Shown piece by piece: positions 35,857-42,822 of a stretch of 64,000 bases of DNA. Positions within the stretch are counted from its first letter, which is position 1. Each line of letters begins with the position of its first letter. The notes beneath the pieces are model-generated. The model did no database searches. It had not been told where the DNA came from and saw only the letters and a list, made by a program, of their open reading frames with translations. This DNA comes from Poecilobothrus nobilitatus (taxonomy: Eukaryota > Arthropoda > Insecta > Diptera > Dolichopodidae). A program made the position numbers and the translations under genes. The DNA is taken from NCBI GenBank assembly GCA_947095535.1, contig OX352773.1, positions 154,746,771 to 154,810,770 of the forward strand, in the 5' to 3' direction.

Positions 35857-37074
35857 TTAAATAATTGTATTTACTTCACCTGTTAACGGTTTAAACTCTA
35901 CTAGGCGATCATGAATAATAAGACAGTAAGCGGTAGTTTTTTCTGGAATTCTTTTGATAGTTTTCAGTTCAATTTTTATATCAACTGGACCCATCTTAGG
36001 ATCTTCATTTTGGTAACGGGTGTCAATTATAAAAATTGGAGATGAATTTTTAAAATTCTCCCACGAAACTAAAGGTTCTGATGTTTGATGATTGTAGTAA
36101 GCACTTCGAAAATTTGAGTATGCTTCATATGCTAAATCATAACGATTTTTTGAAAACTCTAAATTCATATCTTCATATGGATATACTTGAGAATTTAAAT
36201 ATACTTTAAAATTAGAAACATCACAATGATTAAATTTTGAAGGGTCTTTTGAAAGATTTTCTTCGATATTTTGTTGATCAGTTTGTAGAGCGAAAATAAT
36301 AAAACGAGGTTTTTCTAATTGTGAAGATGATTTAACATTCCAAATGAAGTGATTTGCTGGCGGTAATGATGGATTCTCGTTTAAGTCCCAACTTCTAAAA
36401 CCCATTTTCATAACAGAACCATTACCAATACTTTTATATAATTTGTTTTTTGGCTCATCCATCAAATTAACATGTTGAACTCTCCAGCCTAGTTTTGTAA
36501 TAGTAATATCAGGCTTCTCAGTAGCACTGGAACATATTAATGAATTGTTGTTGCTTCCAGCGCGTGTTAATATCAATTCATGTTGTGCATTAGGAATATA
36601 GTTTTTATAATCTTCCGCAAATCCTAATAATCTCTTTAATGGAATGTAAAAACTGAAATAGTGCTCTTCCAACTGAATTGATGTTTTTGGAGACCAACTT
36701 GCATTAAATAAAGCACTGCTTTCGTTTTCATTAAGTGAAATATAATTTTTTAATGTTGAAGTTATACCAACCCTATTATTATGGTCAATTTCCTTACCAT
36801 TAAGCGTATAAGCAATTCTCTCAAATAGAAATGGTGCAGCATTATTAACTAGTTTAGTATTTTTAAGAGTCGTTCTATCATGATTGGATAGATATCCTTC
36901 TATATAAATAAGACTTGTTGAAGGTAATATATTTAAATTCTGATTTTGTATTACTATTCTTATATTACTATTGGTGTTGGTATTGGTTATGTTGAATGGA
37001 TAATATGTATGCCAGTGAGCACTAATTATAGTTTCATCAAAAACAGGTTCACCAAAAAGGTTCATTAGGTTCAT
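35857..37074 (-). CDS. Major capsid protein, double-jelly-roll type
   Basis: 405 aa. Sequence style and position match the insect Polinton MCP family (double jelly-roll-like domain): an N-terminal TIISAHWHTYYPF segment, beta-rich runs such as LIYIEGYLSN, APFLFERIAYTLNGKEID, YIPLKRLLGFAEDY and ELILTRA, and a C-terminal FKVYLNSQVYPYEDMNL and LVEFKPLTGE. Trimers of such proteins build the pseudo-hexagonal capsid lattice in polintoviruses, adenoviruses and their relatives. No signal peptide or membrane segment. Its ATG overlaps the TGA of the 57-aa ORF by two bases, and the penton-like gene lies just upstream, so the three form a compact structural unit. Length is somewhat short for a Polinton MCP, but both halves appear present. 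Confidence 0.85.
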   Translation of the reverse strand: MNLMNLFGEPVFDETIISAHWHTYYPFNITNTNTNSNIRIVIQNQNLNILPSTSLIYIEGYLSNHDRTTLKNTKLVNNAAPFLFERIAYTLNGKEIDHNNRVGITSTLKNYISLNENESSALFNASWSPKTSIQLEEHYFSFYIPLKRLLGFAEDYKNYIPNAQHELILTRAGSNNNSLICSSATEKPDITITKLGWRVQHVNLMDEPKNKLYKSIGNGSVMKMGFRSWDLNENPSLPPANHFIWNVKSSSQLEKPRFIIFALQTDQQNIEENLSKDPSKFNHCDVSNFKVYLNSQVYPYEDMNLEFSKNRYDLAYEAYSNFRSAYYNHQTSEPLVSWENFKNSSPIFIIDTRYQNEDPKMGPVDIKIELKTIKRIPEKTTAYCLIIHDRLVEFKPLTGEVNTII

Positions 37075-37244
37075 TTTAATTGGTATCCAAGTAATTTTAA
37101 ATATTGCTGATTTTCGACAGTTAATTTTTTGTTTGATTTGTAGGGCTGCCTTCTTTCTCCTCCTGCTGACTTTAATACATTGAAATATGAAGATCGACTC
37201 TGAGAATATATATAAGAATCTTGATTTTGATTAAACACTAACAT
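37071..37244 (-). CDS. 57-aa small protein between penton-like and MCP genes
   Basis: Runs from ATG 37244 to TGA 37071. Only one base separates the penton-like stop (37246-37248) from this ATG, and its TGA overlaps the MCP ATG. The N-terminal third is rich in Ser/Tyr/Gln (NQNQDSYIYSQSRSSYF), the middle is basic (GGERRQPYKSNKK), and the C-terminus resembles a short helix (LTVENQQYLKLLGYQL). No stop for its whole length in a tight gap on the coding strand argues that it is real. Likely a minor virion component or cement peptide, inferred from position. No family recognised. Confidence 0.6.
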   Translation of the reverse strand: MLVFNQNQDSYIYSQSRSSYFNVLKSAGGERRQPYKSNKKLTVENQQYLKLLGYQLK

Positions 37245-37245
37245 T

Positions 37246-37929
37246 TTAAACTTTTAAATGCAATCTAATTGTTATTGTTTCTCCTCGAAAATTAATTAAA
37301 TTTCCGTTCTGATCGAGTAATTTAATAGTGACAGATCTTATCTGATCAACAGTTACTGGTAGATAAATTACACTTCTAGGAACTTCAATTATTTTATAGC
37401 CAGGACTGACATTAATAGAAAATTCATGTAAAATGCATGCTTCCTCTGCATTTATATACGTTCCAGAGATAATATTACATTCTATTCTTACAATATTTAC
37501 TTTGTTAATATCAACAAAAAGATCTGAAGTATGCCATTTATTAGCTGATAATTTCTTTTTGCTGAAGCCTAATAATCCTCCAATAGTATCTTCTCTTACA
37601 AAATCAATTTCTTTATCAGCAAAAATTTCACACTTTAATGTATTATTATTTGCTCTTAAAATTAATTTTTCCTTATCTGTTGTAGTTATATTTAACGTTC
37701 TTCTGAGAAATGTTTCAATATCTTCAATTTCATATGAACCTGTTGGAATTATAATAGATTTATCACCAATAATAAATCTATTATTCTCCTCATCTATATT
37801 CGGTATTGAATTATATGTCTGAAAATCTGATAAACCACACGTATACTCTTTCCCCTTTAGGTCTATAGGAGGAAAATAATTAGTTGACAATATAGAAGAG
37901 TTTCCGTTTAAAGTTAATGTTATTGACAT
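37246..37929 (-). CDS. Penton-like minor capsid protein (single jelly-roll)
   Basis: 227 aa. It starts SITLTLNGNSSILSTNYFPP, continues with a GLSDFQTYNSIPNID segment, IPTGSYEIEDIETFL, a GGLLGFSKKKL loop, and beta-rich C-terminal strands (VRIECNIISGTYI, SPGYKIIEVP, ITIRLHLKV). This is the form I know for the minor capsid (penton) protein that accompanies the MCP in insect Polintons, a single jelly-roll that would occupy the five-fold vertices. It is the first gene of the penton/57-aa/MCP cluster. A TATAAAAG motif lies about 45 bp upstream. The antisense 129-aa frame at 37433-37822 is its shadow. Confidence 0.8.
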   Translation of the reverse strand: MSITLTLNGNSSILSTNYFPPIDLKGKEYTCGLSDFQTYNSIPNIDEENNRFIIGDKSIIIPTGSYEIEDIETFLRRTLNITTTDKEKLILRANNNTLKCEIFADKEIDFVREDTIGGLLGFSKKKLSANKWHTSDLFVDINKVNIVRIECNIISGTYINAEEACILHEFSINVSPGYKIIEVPRSVIYLPVTVDQIRSVTIKLLDQNGNLINFRGETITIRLHLKV

Positions 37930-37971
37930 ATCTTTAATTGAAATAATGAGATATTTTAGAAATGTATTCTG

Positions 37972-37979
37972 CTTTTATA
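37972..37979 (-). promoter_or_regulatory. TATA box upstream of the capsid gene cluster
   Basis: Minus strand TATAAAAG (context CTATAAAAGCAG) about 43-50 bp before the penton-like ATG, the best TATA match in the element. It would head the penton/57-aa/MCP unit. No equivalent lies before the 57-aa or MCP starts, consistent with one shared transcript. Confidence 0.5.
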
Positions 37980-38183
37980 GATTTTCAAGGTTGATTCATC
38001 ACAATAAAAATATGCATATGTATATATAATATGTTTCAATTCAATTCAATTTTTCTTTAAATTTCTTTTGGAATAAATTCTAACTATTCTTTATCAGTAC
38101 TTTTTGTTTCTTTTAACCTTGAACTTGAATACAATTATTAAGGTAGATTAGTTTTTTAATTAAGTTAGACTAATAATAAAGAA

Positions 38184-38197
38184 TTTTTTTTTTTTTT
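38184..38197 (-). repeat. A14 tract behind the protease gene
   Basis: On the minus strand the protease stop TAA is followed by two AATAAA hexamers and then A14. Layout parallels the tract behind the MCP. Confidence 0.5.
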
Positions 38198-38211
38198 GTT
38201 TTATTCATGTT

Positions 38212-38628
38212 TTATTTACTGCTATTTTTTTTGTTAACAATATGAAATAAAAATTCTAAACATAAATGACCGCAATTATATGAATTAAAGTTTTGATATT
38301 TTTTGTAATTGTACACAAGATTATCTCCTAAATATCGAATTACTTCTAATGGAGGTTTTAAATTTCCAAAACTGTCAAAATATTGCACAATTTGTGGTTT
38401 CTTGTAATAAGCTACCCAATGCGTTCCATTACCAATAAAATTATCCAAATTTATTATACCAGTTTCATATTTCCAAGGTTTATGTACCGGTAATTTATCT
38501 CTCATAAAAACTCCACGGAAATATTTAAAATATTTTCTTCCAAATTCTTCTATCTCATAATTGTTGAGTGCTCTTTTGGGTAGCTCGTTTAATGGTTTTT
38601 TGGATTCAAAAACAGACCTAAACCTTTT
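38212..38628 (-). CDS. Adenain-type cysteine protease, N-terminus reached only by -1 frameshift
   Basis: Maturation protease of the virion, of the adenovirus (C5) type. From the first ATG (38505) there are 97 aa with the full catalytic set: H29 (GNGTHWVAYY), D44 (YFDSFG), Q71 and C78 (YNCGHLCLEF); the Q-to-C distance of 7 equals that of adenain (Q115/C122). The open frame extends upstream without any ATG to 38628, after a stop at 38629-38631. The part immediately before the ATG carries the family's usual N-terminal features (LNNYEIEEFG, then FRGVFMRD across the ATG). Translation from 38505 would therefore remove conserved sequence. This frame is -1 relative to the overlapping PLA2-like gene and is entered at A_AAA_AAC (38595-38601). 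Alternatives are a non-AUG start, splicing, or a 1-nt mutation in an originally fused gene. Confidence 0.85.
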   Translation of the reverse strand, partial: KRFRSVFESKKPLNELPKRALNNYEIEEFGRKYFKYFRGVFMRDKLPVHKPWKYETGIINLDNFIGNGTHWVAYYKKPQIVQYFDSFGNLKPPLEVIRYLGDNLVYNYKKYQNFNSYNCGHLCLEFLFHIVNKKNSSK

Positions 38629-39401
38629 TTATGCGGTTTTAAATGTAATCCTTTTCCTCCTTTTAATGTTATTGCTTCCATCATTTTATTATGACGCTCA
38701 CTCTCATACAATTGTTTACGAGCACTTTTAGCATCATTTATAGCTTTTGCTATACCTGCAGCACCGCCAGAAAGTGCTCCAACAGCTGACAAACCAGCAA
38801 ATATTGGGATTAAAGGTAAAACTCCTCCAATTTTTGGTACCGGAATTATTCGAGGGATATCAATTTTTTTTTTCTCACCCTTAGAAAACTTTCGAGCTGC
38901 ATGTAAAGCAATTTTTATAATATTTTTATCATTCATTGGTTTCTTTGTAGTTTTAATAGCTAATTTAACTTCTTTTATAACATTTTTCAAAGGTTTTTTT
39001 CTTTGAACTTTTTTTGTTTTCTTTTTTAAACCCATTCCGAGTTTAACTTTAGCTTTCATTGCGTTTGTAACTAGATATGAATTTAACCTTTCACCAAAAC
39101 TTGCGCCTTTAGCTTTAACTCTTTGCCAAGCTTTCTCTGCTAGTATATTGTCAGCTATATGACGTTGATTTTGATCAGAACTTTTGGTATATGCTATATC
39201 ATGCTCTCGACAAGCTTCATCTAAACCATTAATCCCTTTATCCCCACGAGCTAATCGTTTTGTTAATTTTGTTCCCGGTCCACAATAATTATAACCAGGT
39301 AAATGTGCTTCAATTGGTAATTTATTAATTAATGAATTAATAACTCCTCTTCCTTCAACAGTTTTTTTATCACTATTTAAATATTTATTTCGAAAAAGCA
39401 T
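38589..39401 (-). CDS. Phospholipase A2-like / adenovirus core-like virion protein
   Basis: 270 aa in three parts. Residues 34-72 form a parvovirus-VP1-type phospholipase A2 site: the calcium loop YCGPG (39-43) and the catalytic CREHDIAY (H67, D68). Residues 115-180 are highly basic, fit for DNA contact. Residues 186-225 form a Gly/Ala-rich hydrophobic stretch (GGVLPLIPIFAGLSAVGAL) followed by the helical tail and KGGKGLHLKPHKKGLGL (248-262). Two sites fit the adenain consensus (M/I/L)XGG-X: LSGG-A at 210-214 and LKGG-K at 247-251. PLA2 activity in virions usually serves membrane penetration, so this is probably an entry/core precursor cut by the neighbouring protease. Its last codons contain the A_AAA_AAC heptamer in phase, two codons before the stop. 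Divergent from the ATPase gene, 94 bp apart. Confidence 0.8.
   Translation of the reverse strand: MLFRNKYLNSDKKTVEGRGVINSLINKLPIEAHLPGYNYCGPGTKLTKRLARGDKGINGLDEACREHDIAYTKSSDQNQRHIADNILAEKAWQRVKAKGASFGERLNSYLVTNAMKAKVKLGMGLKKKTKKVQRKKPLKNVIKEVKLAIKTTKKPMNDKNIIKIALHAARKFSKGEKKKIDIPRIIPVPKIGGVLPLIPIFAGLSAVGALSGGAAGIAKAINDAKSARKQLYESERHNKMMEAITLKGGKGLHLKPHKKGLGLFLNPKNH
38595..38601 (-). promoter_or_regulatory. Candidate -1 ribosomal frameshift site A_AAA_AAC
   Basis: In the PLA2-like reading frame the minus strand reads CCA AAA AAC CAT TAA, so the heptamer A_AAA_AAC is in the canonical X_XXY_YYZ phase. It lies two codons before the stop (38589-38591). A -1 slip leads directly into the open protease frame, which has no stop until 38212. 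A_AAA_AAC is an established eukaryotic slippery site (MMTV gag-pro is the classic case). By eye I see no strong downstream stem-loop, only a weak GAG/CTC pairing. Function is inferred. Confidence 0.6.
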
Positions 39402-39490
39402 AATATGCAGTTTAGTTTAAGAAAGTCAATCAAACACTAATCACCTTTTAAAACTTATCATAATCATTTAAAAGAAAAAATATTTTACTA

Positions 39491-39499
39491 ATGAAATGA
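39491..39499 (+). promoter_or_regulatory. Two-codon upstream ORF overlapping the ATPase start
   Basis: ATG AAA TGA at 39491-39499 overlaps the ATPase ATG at 39496. Such a minimal uORF would lower initiation at the ATPase start or depend on reinitiation. Simple observation, effect not proven. Confidence 0.45.
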
Positions 39500-40179
39500 A
39501 ATTTATAAAAGTAGATAACGCAGTTAAAGTTAAAAATTTTGATCGAAATTTAAAGAAAAAAAATAAAAAACATGGTGAATGCTTTCCAGATAGTATAAGA
39601 GGATTAATAGTCGGACCGTCAAATTGTGGTAAAACTAATGCTATGATAAGTATGCTAATAGATCCTAAAGGGCTTAAATTTCAAAACATATATATTTACT
39701 CGAAATCATTGCATCAACCTAAATACGAATATTTGAAAAAATTAATAAAACCAATCAAAGGAATGGGATATAACGAATTTTCAAATAACGTTGATGTAAT
39801 TGAACCTTCTGTCTCACAACCAAACTCAATATTTATTTTCGATGATGTAGCTTGCGATAAGCAAGATAGCATACGAAACTACTTTTGCATGGGACGACAT
39901 CAAGAAGTAGATAGCTTTTATTTGTGTCAGTCTTATACAAGAATTCCAAAGCATTTAGTTAGAGATAATGCCAACTTTTTGATTATATTCAAACAAGATT
40001 ATTTAAATTTAAAACATATATATAATGATCATGTAAATTCTGATATGTCTTTTAATGATTTTAAAAGGTTGAGTGCATGCTGTTGGAATGATAAATATGG
40101 TTTTCTATTAATTGATAAAGATAGCAATTTAAATAATGGTCGTTATAGAAAAAATTTTGATACATTTGCTAAATTTTAG
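39496..40179 (+). CDS. A32-type genome-packaging ATPase (FtsK/HerA superfamily)
   Basis: 227 aa. The Walker A motif is GPSNCGKT (40-47) and Walker B is IFIFDDV (112-118). The following motif has the arrangement of viral packaging ATPases (GRHQEVDSFYLCQSY, with Q145 as sensor glutamine), and the segment PKHLVRDNANFLIIF is typical of Polinton and poxvirus A32-like members. The role is ATP-driven packaging of the linear genome into the preformed capsid. The length is normal for Polintons (about 230 aa). The second of two overlapping ATGs is used, because the first opens a two-codon uORF. Divergent from the PLA2-like gene. Confidence 0.92.
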   Translation: MKFIKVDNAVKVKNFDRNLKKKNKKHGECFPDSIRGLIVGPSNCGKTNAMISMLIDPKGLKFQNIYIYSKSLHQPKYEYLKKLIKPIKGMGYNEFSNNVDVIEPSVSQPNSIFIFDDVACDKQDSIRNYFCMGRHQEVDSFYLCQSYTRIPKHLVRDNANFLIIFKQDYLNLKHIYNDHVNSDMSFNDFKRLSACCWNDKYGFLLIDKDSNLNNGRYRKNFDTFAKF

Positions 40180-40189
40180 TTAACAAGAG

Positions 40190-40380
40190 ATTGGTTAGCC
40201 GTTCGTTATTAACTGAACGGATCGTTTAGCAGATAGCAATTAGCTGTTAACAGTTAGCAGTTGACAGTTAGCAATTAGCTGTTAGCAGTTAGCAGTTAGA
40301 AATTAGTTGTTACCAGTTATCAGGTAGCGGTTTAGCAGTTAGCAGTTAGCGGTTGCCAGTTAGCAGTTAGCTATAGAACA
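40190..40380 (+). repeat. Degenerate 7-bp minisatellite (AGTTAGC)n
   Basis: About twenty variants of AGTTAGC / AATTAGC / AGTTAGA occupy most of the gap between the ATPase gene and the DUF8207-like gene, with occasional insertions (GTTACC, GGTAGCGG). The first 40 bases include a small palindrome around GAACGGATCGTT. No coding capacity. Confidence 0.85.
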
Positions 40381-40433
40381 ATTCAGTCGTTAATTTGCAG
40401 TTAATAATTGAACAGATTACTTTCCATTTAAAA

Positions 40434-41423
40434 ATGGATGAATCACTTATGAAAGATTTAACTAAAACTCGTAAAAGTTTAAAAACAAAATTTCAATTGA
40501 AAGATTTAATTAAAACTCGTAAAAGTTTAAAAAGAAAATTTAAATCTTTAAAAATTAAGAAGCTTTCAGAAGATCATAATCGGGAAGAAAACTTTACTCC
40601 AATTACAAAGCCATTAAAAGAATTAACAAATATTGTTAAACAACAACGAATTTCAGATATCAAACCGGAAATTGAATGGGCTGATGATAATGATAAACAT
40701 TCTAAATTAATGGGGTCATTTAGGTCGGAAGTTAAAACACCTAACAACAGAAGTAATACTTACAATGGATTTAAAACTTCAACACCGAATACTATAAAAT
40801 TTGATAATGATGAACCACCATCAATTTCACAATTTTTTCTAAACAAGTCCGAACTCGATAAGACATATGGACCCTATTTTGATGAATCATTAAATGTGCG
40901 AAAACTTGGCAATGCTAATTTTGAAATAGATGAAATTAATAAAAATATTTTGATTGATAAGGAAGTTTTTGAAGGTACAGATGGTCTATATGAATTAATA
41001 TTTAAAAAAAAACCTCTAAAATATACTGAAAGTGATTTAAGTACATATCATCAAATTCTTAGCAAAACGAATGCACATAGAAGAAATTATAATCCTTTAG
41101 AACAAATAAAGGGAAACAAAGGTTTTAAATTCAAGAATATATTAAGAAAATTATATGAACATGATTATAACACTAGGCATAAAAAAACTGGATCAGGTTA
41201 TTTGAAAAAAAATTTTACTCAATTTTTTCATAAATCTTTAACGCCAGAAACCCAATTAAATTATACAAATCAATCAAATCAATATGTTTATTGGGATGAT
41301 CCTAATGAGTTAGTTGATAGATTAAGACTTCTAATTTCATCACAATCAGCTGGTAACAATAATCTTCATAATGAAATTGTATCTATAATTGAAGAATTAA
41401 GAGAAGCAAATATAATTCAATAG
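40434..41423 (+). CDS. DUF8207-like Polinton protein
   Basis: The ATG at 40434 gives 329 aa; an upstream in-frame TTG at 40395 is not a likely start. The N-terminal 50 residues are a basic tandem repeat (KDLTKTRKSLKTKF / KDLIKTRKSLKRKF). The C-terminal 190 residues match a family that I recall being annotated DUF8207 in insect genomes: TYGPYFDESLNVRKLG, FEGTDGLYELIFKKKP, YHQILSKTNAHRRNY, then QYVYWDDPNELVDRLRLLI and IEELREANII. Biochemical role unknown. It lies between the ATPase and the fibre-like gene on the same strand, so it may be a virion or assembly protein. The basic N-terminus suggests nucleic-acid contact. Confidence 0.75.
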   Translation: MDESLMKDLTKTRKSLKTKFQLKDLIKTRKSLKRKFKSLKIKKLSEDHNREENFTPITKPLKELTNIVKQQRISDIKPEIEWADDNDKHSKLMGSFRSEVKTPNNRSNTYNGFKTSTPNTIKFDNDEPPSISQFFLNKSELDKTYGPYFDESLNVRKLGNANFEIDEINKNILIDKEVFEGTDGLYELIFKKKPLKYTESDLSTYHQILSKTNAHRRNYNPLEQIKGNKGFKFKNILRKLYEHDYNTRHKKTGSGYLKKNFTQFFHKSLTPETQLNYTNQSNQYVYWDDPNELVDRLRLLISSQSAGNNNLHNEIVSIIEELREANIIQ

Positions 41424-41454
41424 TATTTTACATTAGCAATCAGTAAAAATCAAA

Positions 41455-41946
41455 ATGTCACTTGATAAGTTTGGACGTAGTGCAGCTTCTTTTAAAAAAC
41501 TACATACTCAGGGTCCTTCAGGTATAGGTTTCAAACTAACTTCTGAAGGAAATTATGATTTAGATAACAAAATTTTATCAAATGTTCAAGATCCAGTTAA
41601 CGGAAATGATGCAGCAACACAAACATTTGTGAATAACCAAATTTTCTTTCACAAAGAACTATTACAAAACGAGATAAAAGAAATGTTTGATCATACAGAG
41701 ACAGCAATGTCTATAGAACTTAAATTAGCAGAAGAAAAATTAAGAATATTAGAAGAAAAAATACAAGATAGTTTAGAGCAAATCCATATCAAATTTTCTG
41801 CAATGTTAAATGAAAAATTTTCAAATATTAATGATTTTATTGAATTTCAAGTTAAAAAACCAATTGGATTTATTAATGCACGACTACAAAACGCTGAAGC
41901 CAAAGCTCAATCAGCGCTGGATTTAATTAATAATTCAATAAATTAA
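41455..41946 (+). CDS. Fibre-like coiled-coil protein
   Basis: 163 aa. Residues 30-62 read YDLDNKILSNVQDPVNG then NDAATQTFVNN. This resembles the I-x-N-V-x-x-P-x-x-x-x-D-A-A-T-x-x-F/Y-V element that starts the shaft of many phage tail fibres and has counterparts in Polinton/polintovirus attachment proteins. The remaining 100 residues form a heptad-rich helix (IKEMFDHTETAMSIELKLAEEKLRILEEKI...), consistent with a trimeric stalk. No knob domain is present, so it is short for a full fibre. It starts 31 bp after the DUF8207-like stop and ends 29 bp before the next ATG. A role at the vertex is inferred. Confidence 0.6.
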   Translation: MSLDKFGRSAASFKKLHTQGPSGIGFKLTSEGNYDLDNKILSNVQDPVNGNDAATQTFVNNQIFFHKELLQNEIKEMFDHTETAMSIELKLAEEKLRILEEKIQDSLEQIHIKFSAMLNEKFSNINDFIEFQVKKPIGFINARLQNAEAKAQSALDLINNSIN

Positions 41947-41975
41947 TTGTGATTAGTTTTCATTTAACTTCCAAA

Positions 41976-42269
41976 ATGGATATACATCAAATAGGATATT
42001 GTTTAAATATTTTTTTAAATAAATATGAAGATATTTTATTGGAAGAACATTATGAGCAGTTAAAAGACCATTTCAAATTTTTAAAGTTATTTAAAAATTC
42101 TCTACAAATTGAAACAAAGGAGAATGGATATCATTGGGATATATGTCCTTATACATCAGATAATATTGAAAGTTTTCCAGATACTTGCCCATGTTATTCA
42201 GCAGAAAAACGTATGTTACATTGTACCAAACTAATGGGATTATATAAAAGAATTGAAAATAGGTTATAA
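41976..42269 (+). CDS. Hypothetical 97-aa Cys-rich protein
   Basis: Not recognised. I prefer ATG 41976 over the in-frame GTG at 41949. The N-terminal 60 residues are helical and acidic/aromatic (IGYCLNIFLNKYEDILLEEHYEQL). The C-terminal part has CPYTSDNIESFPDTCPCYSAE and HCTKL, five Cys/His that could form one zinc site. It continues the rightward gene string after the fibre-like gene. Confidence 0.5.
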   Translation: MDIHQIGYCLNIFLNKYEDILLEEHYEQLKDHFKFLKLFKNSLQIETKENGYHWDICPYTSDNIESFPDTCPCYSAEKRMLHCTKLMGLYKRIENRL

Positions 42270-42416
42270 TAAAATACATATTTGTAAAATACATATTTGT
42301 AAACTATTAAATAAAATAAAAAAATATAAATTTTACAATTTGAACATTTATTGTTTGCTTTATTTATTTTATTTATAAATGAGTGAAAGAGTATATTTTA
42401 ATTAGTTATTTTCAAG

Positions 42417-42779
42417 ATGAGTAAGAACGAAGTTGTAGATTTATTCAATTGGCTTGATGCTTCAGATTCATCTGATGAGAGCGATGAAAAGGAAGATGAT
42501 ATTTCGGTTGCTTCTGACGATATTTCAGATTTATCTGAAGAGAATTATGATGATGAAAAAAAAGTAAAAAAGAGAGTTAAATTTATGTTAAAGCCCCAAA
42601 TACATATATTATGCAAATGGAATATAGCATATAAGTTAGCTCGACAAAAATATTGGGAAGTTATAGCACTGGATCGCTACAGATTTAATCAACGAATTCA
42701 AAATACTGCTGATATTATTTCTAAGATTGTAGATAGTAATCACCGGAAATTCATTTTCAATCAAAGATTTTCTAATTAG
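42417..42779 (+). CDS. Hypothetical 120-aa protein, acidic Ser/Asp head and basic tail
   Basis: Residues 15-45 are Ser/Asp/Glu-rich (DASDSSDESDEKEDD), which looks like casein-kinase-2 substrate sequence. Residues 50-120 are basic and helical (KPQIHILCKWNIAYKLARQKYWEVIALDRYRF). I have a vague memory of similar uncharacterised proteins next to insect Polinton integrases but cannot name a family. It ends 43 bp before the integrase ATG, so it may act with the integrase (inference). Confidence 0.5.
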   Translation: MSKNEVVDLFNWLDASDSSDESDEKEDDISVASDDISDLSEENYDDEKKVKKRVKFMLKPQIHILCKWNIAYKLARQKYWEVIALDRYRFNQRIQNTADIISKIVDSNHRKFIFNQRFSN

Positions 42780-42822
42780 TTATACATAATAATTACGTAC
42801 ATTTATTTTATTTTGTTTAAAA

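Noticed and set aside
37433..37822. 129-aa ORF on the plus strand
   Set aside because: It lies wholly opposite the penton-like gene and has no features of its own; a shadow frame.
40190..40380. Internal telomere repeats
   Set aside because: Units AGTTAGC are degenerate and do not match TTAGG or other known insect telomere repeats.
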